From NCBI RefSeq assembly GCF_003058195.1, contig NZ_QBUH01000007.1:110997-174996 (forward strand): a stretch of 64,000 bases of DNA. Reading direction: 5' to 3'. The notes beneath the pieces are model-generated. The model did not search any database. It saw only the letters and a list, made by a program, of their open reading frames with translations, and was not told the DNA's origin. A program made the translations under genes and the position numbers. This stretch comes from Elizabethkingia sp. YR214 (lineage in GTDB: Bacteria > Bacteroidota > Bacteroidia > Flavobacteriales > Weeksellaceae). Below are positions 27,887-35,701 of the stretch, one piece after another; within the stretch, counting starts at the first letter, position 1; each line of letters begins with the position of its first letter.

Positions 27887-28498
27887 ATGAAAGCATTACT
27901 CTTCATAAATGGAGAACCTCCTAAAAATATTCCTGAAATTAAAGACTATGATCTTATTGCATGTACCGATGGTGCGTTTCATTATTTAAGAGAAAAGAAT
28001 TTTTCTTTAGATCTATTAGATTTTATTTCAGGTGATTTCGATTCCTATGAAGAGAGCGAAAAAATAGTTTCTGAAAAACTAATCCATACACCAGATCAGA
28101 ATAAAACGGATTTCCACAAAGCTTTAGAAATAATCATAGAAAAAGGCTTTTATGAAGTGGATGTTTATGGCGGAAGTGGTGGCGAGCAAGATCATTACTT
28201 GGGAAATCTTACAGTAGCATACTTATTCAGGAATAAAATGGAGATTACTTTTTACGACGAATATTCAAAATATTTCTTTATTCCGAATGAATTCGAAGCT
28301 CAGAATGTATTAGGGAAAATCGTTTCTCTGGTGCCATATCCTGTTGCAGAAAATGTAGTAACAAGAGGACTTAACTGGCCCTTGTTTGGAGAAGAGCTAA
28401 GTATGACAGGGAGAATAGGAACGCGTAATTTTGCTGTGGAAGATACTTTTACCTGTTCTTATAGTAATGGGGCAATATTGTTATTTATTGGTAAATAA
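27887..28498 (+). CDS. thiN: Thiamine diphosphokinase
   Basis: Converts thiamine and ATP to thiamine diphosphate in the cytosol. A 203-residue protein with ACTDGAFHYLRE, FISGDFDSYEE, TPDQNKTDFHKALE and YGGSGGEQDHYLGNL, the metal and ATP-binding motifs of TPK. The C-terminal half is the beta-rich thiamine-binding domain. Starts 61 bases after the adenosyltransferase and is followed by a strong terminator. Confidence 0.92.
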   Translation: MKALLFINGEPPKNIPEIKDYDLIACTDGAFHYLREKNFSLDLLDFISGDFDSYEESEKIVSEKLIHTPDQNKTDFHKALEIIIEKGFYEVDVYGGSGGEQDHYLGNLTVAYLFRNKMEITFYDEYSKYFFIPNEFEAQNVLGKIVSLVPYPVAENVVTRGLNWPLFGEELSMTGRIGTRNFAVEDTFTCSYSNGAILLFIGK

Positions 28499-28522
28499 TG
28501 CATTACAAAATAAATACTGATT

Positions 28523-28551
28523 AAAAGAGAAGAATTTTGATCTTCTCTTTT
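28523..28551 (+). terminator. Terminator after thiN
   Basis: AAAAGAGAAGA and TCTTCTCTTTT form an 11-base-pair stem with a 7-base loop, followed by TTTATTTTTT. Confidence 0.85.
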
Positions 28552-28683
28552 TTATTTTTTTCTTGCTTTCCAGCTTCTACATTCTAATTAAAAAAACTGC
28601 TTTCAAAATCCATTAATTTTTAGCAATTTTGTCGCTCGAAAAATCGATTTTATTTTATGTTATTTAAACCCCCATTGTAAAGA

Positions 28684-30075
28684 ATGAAAATAAAGTATTC
28701 TGAACTTATAGATCAGACCTTGTATTTCCCGCAAGAAGAGTTTCAGGTGGACAATCACCAGCTTAAATTTCACGGAATTCCTTTAATGGAATTGGTGGAA
28801 AAATTCGGGACACCTTTGAAGTTTAATTATCTTCCTAAAATCTCTGAAAATATTCAGCGGGCAAAAAAATGGTTTGTAGAAGCCATAGAAACCCACGAAT
28901 ATAAAAACAAGTACCGTTACTGTTATTGTACGAAATCCAGTCATTTTGCCTTCGTATTAGAAGAAGCACTAAAAAATGATATCAGCATTGAAACTTCTTC
29001 AGCTTACGATATAGACATCGTTAAAAGACTTTATGAAAAAGGAAAAGTAAAGGAAAATGTAGAGGTAATCTGTAATGGATTTAAGACAGATGATTATCTG
29101 GTGAAAATTGCAGATCTGATTAACTCAGGATTTGAAAATATTACTCCGATTCTGGATAACTACCGTGAATTGGATAAACTAACTGAAAGTATAGATACTA
29201 CTTTCAATATTGGAATTCGTATTGCTTCCGAGGAAGAACCAAAATTCGAATTCTATACTTCGCGTTTAGGCATCGGGTATAAAGATATTATCCCATATTA
29301 CAGCCAGAAAATTGCGGAACACCCAAATGCAAGACTGAAGATGTTGCACTTCTTCATTAATACAGGTATTAAAGATACCTCCTATTACTGGAATGAATTG
29401 TTCAAGTGTCTTCGTGTATATGCTCGTCTGAAAAAAATTGCTCCTGAAGTAGATTCGTTAAATATCGGAGGTGGTTTCCCAATTAAGACTTCTTTAAATT
29501 TCGATTACGATTACGAATACATGGTAAACGAAATCGTATTACAGATCAAAAAATTCTGTGAAGAAGAAGGAGTAGAAGAACCAAATATCTATACAGAATT
29601 TGGGTCATTTACTGTTGGTGAAAGTGGTGGTAATCTTTACCAGATCATTAGCCAGAAGCGTCAGAACGACAGAGAGAAATGGAATATGATCGATAGTTCG
29701 TTTATGACTACATTGCCAGATACATGGGCGATTTCCAGACACTTTATTATGTTACCACTTAACCGTTGGGACGATACTTATGAGAGAGTTTTCCTGGGAG
29801 GACTTACCTGTGATTCCGACGATTATTATAATTCAGAACAGCATACCAATGCTATTTATCTACCTGTGTTTACAGATACAAAACCTCTCTATATCGGTTT
29901 CTTTAATACAGGAGCATATCAGGAAACGATTAGTGGGTACGGTGGAGTTCACCACTGTCTGATGCCACAGCCTAAACATGTGCTGATTGATAAAGACGAG
30001 AACGGAAATTATACATATTCAGTTTTTCGCGAAGAACAAACACCTGATGATGTTTTACGATTATTAGGATACTAA
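28684..30075 (+). CDS. speA: Biosynthetic arginine decarboxylase
   Basis: PLP-dependent fold-III decarboxylase that converts arginine to agmatine for polyamine synthesis. At 463 residues it belongs to the short arginine decarboxylase form common in Bacteroidota, not the 650-residue E. coli SpeA. The PLP lysine lies in YCYCTKSSHFAF (about residues 78-89); SLNIGGGFPIK is the glycine-rich PLP-phosphate loop, and GGLTCDSDDYY carries the active-site Cys-Asp of the C-terminal domain. The agmatinase gene lies 3.6 kb downstream, giving both steps from arginine to putrescine. Confidence 0.88.
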   Translation: MKIKYSELIDQTLYFPQEEFQVDNHQLKFHGIPLMELVEKFGTPLKFNYLPKISENIQRAKKWFVEAIETHEYKNKYRYCYCTKSSHFAFVLEEALKNDISIETSSAYDIDIVKRLYEKGKVKENVEVICNGFKTDDYLVKIADLINSGFENITPILDNYRELDKLTESIDTTFNIGIRIASEEEPKFEFYTSRLGIGYKDIIPYYSQKIAEHPNARLKMLHFFINTGIKDTSYYWNELFKCLRVYARLKKIAPEVDSLNIGGGFPIKTSLNFDYDYEYMVNEIVLQIKKFCEEEGVEEPNIYTEFGSFTVGESGGNLYQIISQKRQNDREKWNMIDSSFMTTLPDTWAISRHFIMLPLNRWDDTYERVFLGGLTCDSDDYYNSEQHTNAIYLPVFTDTKPLYIGFFNTGAYQETISGYGGVHHCLMPQPKHVLIDKDENGNYTYSVFREEQTPDDVLRLLGY

Positions 30076-30077
30076 AT

Positions 30078-30107
30078 AAAAAAAGCTGCCAATTGGCAGC
30101 TTTTTTT
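30078..30107. terminator. Bidirectional terminator between speA and the HAD gene
   Basis: AAAAAAAGCTGCC, loop AATT, GGCAGCTTTTTTT: a 13-base-pair stem with A-run before and T-run after, working for the convergent genes on both strands. Confidence 0.9.
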
Positions 30108-30768
30108 ATTTAAACCATTCTGTGGACGTTTCGTAGTGAATTTCGCTGTAGTCCGAAATAATCTTTTGAGCTTTGTCATACTTTTGATTTTCTGAATGGA
30201 TACTTTTATAAGCTACACAGAAAATAGCTGCGGAATAGGCTGCTTGTATTCCGTTAGTGGAATCTTCAATAACAATACAGCTGTTTTTGTCTTCACCCGA
30301 CATTTCGGCTGCCAATTCGAAAATTTCCGGATGAGGTTTAGATTGTTTTAGATCGGCACCACTGATTTTTCCCGCAAAATATTTTTCCAGATCAAATCTT
30401 TCGAATACCCAGTTGATGGTATTCATACTGGCTGAAGAAGCCAATATCATTTTTATATCATTTTGATGATAATTTTCAATAAGATTTCTAACTCCGGGAA
30501 TAAGATCGAAATCAGGATCATTATCAAAAAGATATTTAAAGTTTATTCTCTTTTGATCCGTTAACTCTTGTGGTGTGTAATTTAGATTGAAAAGAGTTAT
30601 AAGTTCCTGACAAACGCTTAGTGTTGTTTTTCCGGTAAAGGAAGTAAAAAGCTCCTCACTTACATTAATCCCAAATTCATCAAACATTTTGAAATAAGCT
30701 TTTCTATGTAATGGTTCAGTATCTACAATAACACCATCCATATCAAAAAGTACCGCTTTTAAAGGCAT
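30106..30768 (-). CDS. HAD-superfamily phosphatase/beta-phosphoglucomutase-like
   Basis: A 220-residue subfamily IA HAD hydrolase: motif I FDMDGVIVDTEP (nucleophile Asp), motif II LASSAS, conserved Lys in KQSKPHPEIF, and motif IV IVIEDSTNGIQAA. The DxDGV(I/V)D pattern and a helical cap fit beta-phosphoglucomutase or sugar-phosphate phosphatases. Substrate unknown. The gene converges on speA and shares its terminator. Confidence 0.85.
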   Translation of the reverse strand: MPLKAVLFDMDGVIVDTEPLHRKAYFKMFDEFGINVSEELFTSFTGKTTLSVCQELITLFNLNYTPQELTDQKRINFKYLFDNDPDFDLIPGVRNLIENYHQNDIKMILASSASMNTINWVFERFDLEKYFAGKISGADLKQSKPHPEIFELAAEMSGEDKNSCIVIEDSTNGIQAAYSAAIFCVAYKSIHSENQKYDKAQKIISDYSEIHYETSTEWFK

Positions 30769-30781
30769 AAAAGTTTTTTTG

Positions 30782-30789
30782 CAAAGTTA
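30782..30789 (-). promoter_or_regulatory. Probable -7 element of the HAD gene
   Basis: On the minus strand this reads TAACTTTG, matching TAnnTTTG, 13 bases before the ATG. Confidence 0.4.
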
Positions 30790-30863
30790 AGACTTTCTGT
30801 AAATGAGGTTCTATATATTATTTAAGAGATCATTAAAATAATGAATCAGCCTAAATTATACAC

Positions 30864-32261
30864 TTATTTTTGATGCTTCTGTATCCAGTTTTTTATAATC
30901 TCTAAAGCTTTCGGAGAGAATGTTTCTTCTATTTCTTCATATTCTTTAGGGCTTCCGGTTTTAGCTGTTTGAAAAAGGTGATTAAGTCCGGGAATTTCTA
31001 AAACTTCAAAATCTTTATTTCCAGCTTTTGTCAACGCATTTTTTATAGCTGAAAGATTTTGGACTGGAGATACTTGGAGATCCAAACTTCCATTAAGAGC
31101 TAGTGTAGGTATTTTTGTTTTTTCTAAGACCTTTGCTGGATCATGCTTTATAAAATATGCTAACCATGGATTTGTAAAACCTTTTGCATTACTTTCTGCA
31201 AGTGCTTCCAGCGCTTTAGGGTTGTCTTTGAATGAAGGGTTGGAACCTAAACTTGTAATAATATATTTCTTTAAATCTTCATATAGATTGCTTCCTTTAT
31301 ATTGAGCTGCATAATCGAAGATTTTTTCAGACATTTCCTTGTTAGATTTCAAACTAGCTTCATCAGCTCCATTTGCTTTTGAAATGTCATAGGTTTGTTG
31401 CAGCAAAATTTGTTTGCCTGTAACTCCGGGTCCGGCAAGCAATACCTGAAATTTTACATTTTTATTTTCGTTGGCTACCATTGGTGCTATTAAACCTCCT
31501 TCACTGTGGCCAATTAATCCAATATTGGTGTAACCTTTTTTTGCTAAATAGTTCACAGCAGAATTAATATCAGTAGCGAAATCTGCAGAAGTAGCCCCAG
31601 CTTTTCCTTTCTCGGATTCTCCCATTCCTCTGTCATCAATGCGTAAAGTTCCGATTCCATTTTTCGCCAGGTAATCTGCAATTACAGCAAATGACTTATG
31701 ACCTAGAAGTTCTTCATCTCTTGTTTGTGCCCCGCTTCCGGTAATCATCACTGCAATTGGAATATTTTTTTTATCAGATGGAATTGAAATTGTTCCGGCC
31801 AAAATATTTCCCTCTATCTCATTTTTGAATTTTACATCTTCTGTATTATAACTATACGGAGGTATTGGTGTTTGTGGACGATTAATTTTTGATGACTCTT
31901 CTTTATCCGGTCCTTTAAATATGCCCAGAACTTTATTATTCTTTGAAAAAGGAACTTTGAAATTTACATTCTGTTTAGAGAATTCTGTATATACTAATAT
32001 CATTGGGATACCATCTTCTACAGTTTTCTGTGTAGAAATTACTTTTTTGTAATCTCCGAACATGCCGCTTAGTTGGCCGTTGACCATTTCCAGAACAGAT
32101 TCTGTCATTTTATCTTTTACTTCATCATCTTCAAGTTTTACACTCTCAGTGTATTTTTTAGTAAAAAGGTTGTTCACAAAATCACTTGCAGTTTTTTCTA
32201 AATTCTGAGAAAAGACTATTTGGCAAAGTAATAGTAACATAATAGATAATTTAATTTTCAT
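30864..32261 (-). CDS. Secreted alpha/beta hydrolase with N-terminal DUF3887-like domain
   Basis: A 465-residue protein with a signal peptide (IMLLLLCQIVFS, cleaved near residue 18), a DUF3887-like domain (about 20-110) and an alpha/beta hydrolase domain. The nucleophile Ser is in GHSEGG, the acid in LNGSLDLQV and the catalytic His in GLNHLFQ; VMITGSGAQTRDEE supplies the oxyanion region and RIDDRGMGES follows. Related proteins act as esterases or peptidases; the substrate is unknown. It ends a four-gene operon that starts at 33586. Confidence 0.83.
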   Translation of the reverse strand: MKIKLSIMLLLLCQIVFSQNLEKTASDFVNNLFTKKYTESVKLEDDEVKDKMTESVLEMVNGQLSGMFGDYKKVISTQKTVEDGIPMILVYTEFSKQNVNFKVPFSKNNKVLGIFKGPDKEESSKINRPQTPIPPYSYNTEDVKFKNEIEGNILAGTISIPSDKKNIPIAVMITGSGAQTRDEELLGHKSFAVIADYLAKNGIGTLRIDDRGMGESEKGKAGATSADFATDINSAVNYLAKKGYTNIGLIGHSEGGLIAPMVANENKNVKFQVLLAGPGVTGKQILLQQTYDISKANGADEASLKSNKEMSEKIFDYAAQYKGSNLYEDLKKYIITSLGSNPSFKDNPKALEALAESNAKGFTNPWLAYFIKHDPAKVLEKTKIPTLALNGSLDLQVSPVQNLSAIKNALTKAGNKDFEVLEIPGLNHLFQTAKTGSPKEYEEIEETFSPKALEIIKNWIQKHQK

Positions 32262-32267
32262 ATCATT

Positions 32268-32846
32268 TTAAAATTTGAGTTTTGGTATAAATATTTGGCA
32301 AATCATTAAGGAAACAAAAAAGATAAAGACAAAAAGTATAATCTGTGGTAATTTTTTTATGTTGGTTGCTGTTTTGAAACCATTGAAAAATAAGACAATA
32401 GAATAAATTACCAGGGAAATAACAATAGCTGTAGTTATAATTATAAATAATAGATTTATGATGTATTGATAGAAATTCTCATTTATACCTTCAGAAGAGA
32501 AAGCTTTATTCACATCTATAAGATGGGTTAGTAGAAGAATGGGAATATTTATAGCATTAGAAACCAAAATTGTATTGGTAATATCCATAAAACGAGATCT
32601 CCTATTGAAAACTATTGCAATTAAATAAAGTATTAAAATAATACTTGCAATACTTACTGAACAATATAAGAATGAACTTTTTAGTGTTAGGGCTTCTTCA
32701 GGTCTGTCGAAGCGCATGAAACTCGTCATTCTATTTTGAGTATAGTAAGAAACAAATGGTGTTAGAAGGGAAAAAAGGATTCCAAACAGTAAAAGTTTAT
32801 AATCAGAATATTTTTCGAATGGATTAAATAGTGTTTTCCAGTTCAT
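32268..32846 (-). CDS. Membrane protein, YIP1-like
   Basis: A 192-residue protein with five hydrophobic helices, beginning NWKTLFNPFEKYSDYKLLLFG. This opening and the helix pattern are reminiscent of bacterial YIP1-family proteins. It sits in an operon with a PH-domain protein (3-base gap upstream) and the hydrolase (6-base gap downstream). No function can be derived. Confidence 0.6.
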   Translation of the reverse strand: MNWKTLFNPFEKYSDYKLLLFGILFSLLTPFVSYYTQNRMTSFMRFDRPEEALTLKSSFLYCSVSIASIILILYLIAIVFNRRSRFMDITNTILVSNAINIPILLLTHLIDVNKAFSSEGINENFYQYIINLLFIIITTAIVISLVIYSIVLFFNGFKTATNIKKLPQIILFVFIFFVSLMICQIFIPKLKF

Positions 32847-32849
32847 AGT

Positions 32850-33248
32850 CTAAAAAGTGATATTGGGGTTTATTTTTAGTAATTCATTTTTTAACAGATC
32901 AAAATCTTTTGGTGAAATAATGATGCTGCCATTTTTATAAATGATTTCAATTCTTCCGAATATTGAAGGTGCAGGAGAGGAAATAGGGTTTTTAGTCTTT
33001 TTGACACTTTTAATATCTGAAATTGGTATTCGGGTACTTCCGAAAATGCTATTACGAATGATAAGTTCGTTTCCGATAATCCGATAGCTAATTCCTATAA
33101 TCAGGATGGATACAAATATTATTGCAGGGATGAGAATCGTAAGAGGAATATAATCTTTGTCAGTAAAAACGAAATAAAGTGGAAAAAGCAAGGGGACAGC
33201 TATAAGTATAATGGTTTCCCAACCAATTTTTACAGGGATATTTTTCAT
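32850..33248 (-). CDS. PH-domain membrane protein (bPH type)
   Basis: A 132-residue protein with two hydrophobic helices (about residues 10-28 and 35-53), followed by a short beta-rich segment (YRIIGNELIIRNSIFGSTRIPISDIKSV and later NGSIIISPKDFDLLKNEL). This is the usual shape of small bacterial PH-domain proteins attached to the membrane. Part of the DUF2089 operon. Role unknown. Confidence 0.7.
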   Translation of the reverse strand: MKNIPVKIGWETIILIAVPLLFPLYFVFTDKDYIPLTILIPAIIFVSILIIGISYRIIGNELIIRNSIFGSTRIPISDIKSVKKTKNPISSPAPSIFGRIEIIYKNGSIIISPKDFDLLKNELLKINPNITF

Positions 33249-33310
33249 AGGTTAACATTTTGTTTTCCGAGACTGTTAGGTCAGATGATTTGATTAAGGC
33301 TATTACAAAC

Positions 33311-33586
33311 CTAGGGTAGTGTTTTCTTTAGCTTACTGATCTTTTCAATAAGATCATCCATTTTATTACGCATTGTTGGATAAGAAAGATTAGCCTGTTT
33401 GCTCATCTCTTTTATACTTCCGCTGGATAGAAAAAAATCCAGGATAAACTGTTGCTCCTCACGACCAAGCTGAAGATACAGAGGAAGCTCGTAATTGCCA
33501 TTTACAGTAGTGTCACAATTATTACACTTCATTTGACTTACAATCAGGGTCGATTCACAACTGGGACATACAACAGGAAGTTTCAT
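33311..33586 (-). CDS. DUF2089-family zinc-ribbon/HTH regulator
   Basis: A 91-residue protein: a zinc ribbon with CPSC (Cys7, Cys10) and CNNC (Cys21, Cys24), then a helix-turn-helix (FFLSSGSIKEMSKQANLSYPTMRNKMDDL). This is the DUF2089 layout, often co-encoded with PH-domain or membrane proteins. As the first gene of the operon it is probably an autoregulator of the downstream three genes. That role is inference. Confidence 0.85.
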   Translation of the reverse strand: MKLPVVCPSCESTLIVSQMKCNNCDTTVNGNYELPLYLQLGREEQQFILDFFLSSGSIKEMSKQANLSYPTMRNKMDDLIEKISKLKKTLP

Positions 33587-33627
33587 TTTATCTCTTTTTA
33601 TTTTAATAAAATTAAATATGTTTTTAA

Positions 33628-33657
33628 CAAAATTAAAAATTATTTTAAATTACCAAA
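33628..33657 (-). promoter_or_regulatory. Promoter of the DUF2089 operon
   Basis: On the minus strand TTTG (33657-33654), 18 bases, then TAATTTTG (33635-33628). It is divergent from the speB promoter. Confidence 0.55.
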
Positions 33658-33696
33658 ATGTAATTGTCAATTTTTTTTTCCAGTTCTATTTCTAAT

Positions 33697-33704
33697 TATC
33701 TTTG
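33697..33704 (+). promoter_or_regulatory. Probable -7 element of speB
   Basis: TATCTTTG matches TAnnTTTG, 30 bases before the ATG at 33735. Because it lies inside any longer reading frame from 33702, it also supports the start at 33735. Confidence 0.5.
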
Positions 33705-33734
33705 CGGAATAATATTTCAATTTTTAATAAAAAT

Positions 33735-34589
33735 ATGAGAACATACGCAGGAATTCCTGAAGAGAATGCAACACTGGAAAATTCAAAAGTAATGTTGGTA
33801 ACTGTTCCTTACGATGGAACTTCAACATGGGGGAAAGGAGCTGATAAAGGTCCTGAGCTTTTTCTTAATGCTTCAGAAAATATGGAGCTTTATGATATTG
33901 AAACAGGAACCGAGCCTTACCTGAATGGTGTTTACATGGCAGGAGAAATTTCTGAAAACTCAACACCAGAAGCAATGACTGAAGCTGTTTATCAGAAAAC
34001 CAAGGAATTGTTGGGTAACGAAGATAAATTGTTTACGCTTTTCGGAGGAGAACATTCTGTATCTATCGGTTCTATCCGTGCAGTAGGAGAGAAGTATGAT
34101 AATCTAACGGTTCTTCAGTTAGATGCTCACACTGATTTAAGACCGGATTTTCATGGATCTACTTCTAACCATGCTTGTGCGGTTTTCGAAGCAAGCCAAA
34201 AACACAATCTTGTACAGGTAGGTATTCGTTCTATGGATGTTGAAGAAATGGAGTATGTACCAAAAGGCCAATGTTTCTGGGCTCATGAAATTGCAACAAA
34301 TCCAAACTGGATAGATGATGTTTTAGCAAAAGTATCAGGTAATGTATATATCACAATAGATCTGGATGCTTTTGATCCGTCTATTGCACCTTCTACCGGA
34401 ACACCGGAACCAGGGGGCTTGGCATGGTATCCTACATTAGAGTTATTGAAAAAAGTTTTCGAAAAGTGCAACGTGGTTGCTTTCGATATTGTAGAGCTTA
34501 TGGATAGCCCAATGGCAAAACCAACAGCTTTCTTATCTGCAAAATTATATTACAAAATGTTAGCCTATTATTTTATGGCTAAAAAGTAA
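33735..34589 (+). CDS. speB: Agmatinase (ureohydrolase family)
   Basis: Hydrolyses agmatine to putrescine and urea with a two-Mn centre. From ATG 33735 (MRTYAGIPEEN) the protein has 284 residues. Metal ligands are visible in FGGEHSV (His), LQLDAHTDLR (Asp-x-His-x-Asp) and ITIDLDAFDPS (Asp-x-Asp). The GTPEPGGLAWYPTL segment is typical of agmatinases. It completes the arginine-to-putrescine path started by SpeA. Confidence 0.92.
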   Translation: MRTYAGIPEENATLENSKVMLVTVPYDGTSTWGKGADKGPELFLNASENMELYDIETGTEPYLNGVYMAGEISENSTPEAMTEAVYQKTKELLGNEDKLFTLFGGEHSVSIGSIRAVGEKYDNLTVLQLDAHTDLRPDFHGSTSNHACAVFEASQKHNLVQVGIRSMDVEEMEYVPKGQCFWAHEIATNPNWIDDVLAKVSGNVYITIDLDAFDPSIAPSTGTPEPGGLAWYPTLELLKKVFEKCNVVAFDIVELMDSPMAKPTAFLSAKLYYKMLAYYFMAKK

Positions 34590-34611
34590 TTTTAATTTTT
34601 TTTAACAGAAT

Positions 34612-34664
34612 AAAACCTTGTGAGCATAATATTATTTAATAAATTTACGTTCACAAGGTTTTTT
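34612..34664 (+). terminator. Terminator after speB
   Basis: AAAACCTTGTGA and TCACAAGGTTTT form a perfect 12-base-pair stem around a 27-base loop, followed by TT and an AT-rich stretch. Confidence 0.7.
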
Positions 34665-34692
34665 ATTATAAACTATTAAATTAATCCAACAC

Positions 34693-35172
34693 ATGAAAAA
34701 AATTTTCACCACCGCTGCATTGGCTATTTTAGTGTCTACTGTAGCAGTATCTTGTAAAAAGAAAAATAACGATGCTGATTTGCAGACTAAAGCTACAGCT
34801 GTAATTGCAGCTGATCCACAAGCTAAAGTAGAAGTAAAAGACGGTGTAGCTCACCTGTCCGGAACCTTTAAAGATGTTGCAGCTAAAGATCAAATGCTTG
34901 CATCTCTTAAGGCTATCGAAGGTATAAAAGACGTAATGGACATGTCTACAGTGGAGGCTCCAGTACAAGTAGAAACAAAAGTAGCTTCTGCTCCTGAAAA
35001 TCTTCTGAAAGTAAAAGATGCCTTAAAAGACTTCCCAAAAGTAAAAGCTGAAGTTGTAAACGGTGAACTTACTGTTAGTGGTGATGTTACCAAAGAAGAC
35101 GCTAAGAAAATCAAGCAGTCTATCGATGCATTGAAAGTGGGTAAAGTAAACTATAACTATATCGTAAAATAA
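34693..35172 (+). CDS. Lipoprotein with two BON domains
   Basis: A 159-residue lipoprotein: signal ending VAVSCKKK with lipid Cys21. Two BON-like modules follow (about residues 30-85 with VEVKDGVAHLSGTFKD, and about 100-159 with VKAEVVNGELTVSGDV). BON domains bind phospholipid or other envelope components and occur in osmotic-stress proteins such as OsmY. The next gene, 6 bases downstream, carries a related module, so the pair is an operon ending at a strong terminator. Confidence 0.82.
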   Translation: MKKIFTTAALAILVSTVAVSCKKKNNDADLQTKATAVIAADPQAKVEVKDGVAHLSGTFKDVAAKDQMLASLKAIEGIKDVMDMSTVEAPVQVETKVASAPENLLKVKDALKDFPKVKAEVVNGELTVSGDVTKEDAKKIKQSIDALKVGKVNYNYIVK

Positions 35173-35178
35173 CAAAAG

Positions 35179-35598
35179 ATGAGCGAACTACAAGATAAAT
35201 ACGCAAGTGTAATTACAGCTGCACAAGGTGCAGGTATTGGTAATTTACAGGTACAAGAGCAAGATGGGATTCTTTATGTATCCGGTAGCGCTTCTAATTC
35301 TGCAGCTAAAGATGCAGTATGGAATGCTCTGGGTGTAATAGATCCTAACTTTACAGCTTCAGATATTAATGTAGATGTACAGGTGTCAGGACTTCCTGCA
35401 GGTACAAACCTTACAGTAAATACTGAATCTACTAACCTTAATATCCGTGAGACTCCAAGTACTGAAGGTAACATCGTAGGTAAAGCAGCTAAAGGAGAAT
35501 TAGTAACTCTAGTAGAGCAAACCAATGGCGAATGGTGGTTGGTAAGAACTAAAGATGGTGAACAAGGTTATGCTTATTCAAGATATTTACAAGCGTAA
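35179..35598 (+). CDS. BON-like/SH3b protein
   Basis: A 139-residue protein with no signal peptide. The N-terminal half (about 5-75) contains VQEQDGILYVSGSASN, resembling the BON modules of the upstream lipoprotein. The C-terminal half is a bacterial SH3 domain (LNIRETPSTEGNIVGKAAKG and WWLVRTKDGEQGYAYSRYL). The layout resembles LysM/BON proteins such as YgaU, with SH3 in place of LysM. Export route, if any, is unclear. Confidence 0.75.
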   Translation: MSELQDKYASVITAAQGAGIGNLQVQEQDGILYVSGSASNSAAKDAVWNALGVIDPNFTASDINVDVQVSGLPAGTNLTVNTESTNLNIRETPSTEGNIVGKAAKGELVTLVEQTNGEWWLVRTKDGEQGYAYSRYLQA

Positions 35599-35626
35599 AT
35601 CACTATAAAAATAGTTAAAAAGTATT

Positions 35627-35663
35627 AAAACTAACTCCCGTGCTTGGGAGTTAGTTTTTTTTT
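35627..35663 (+). terminator. Terminator after the BON/SH3 pair
   Basis: AAAACTAACTCCC, loop GTGCTT, GGGAGTTAGTTTT: a 13-base-pair stem followed by a T-run. Confidence 0.9.
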
Positions 35664-35701
35664 ATTCTATTTTCGCCTCGCAAACTAATTAACACCTGAA
35701 T

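Noticed and set aside
28621..28650. Promoter in front of speA from AATTTTG at 28625-28631
   Set aside because: The TA of the -7 element is not at the right distance (TAGCAATTTTG), so it does not meet the consensus.
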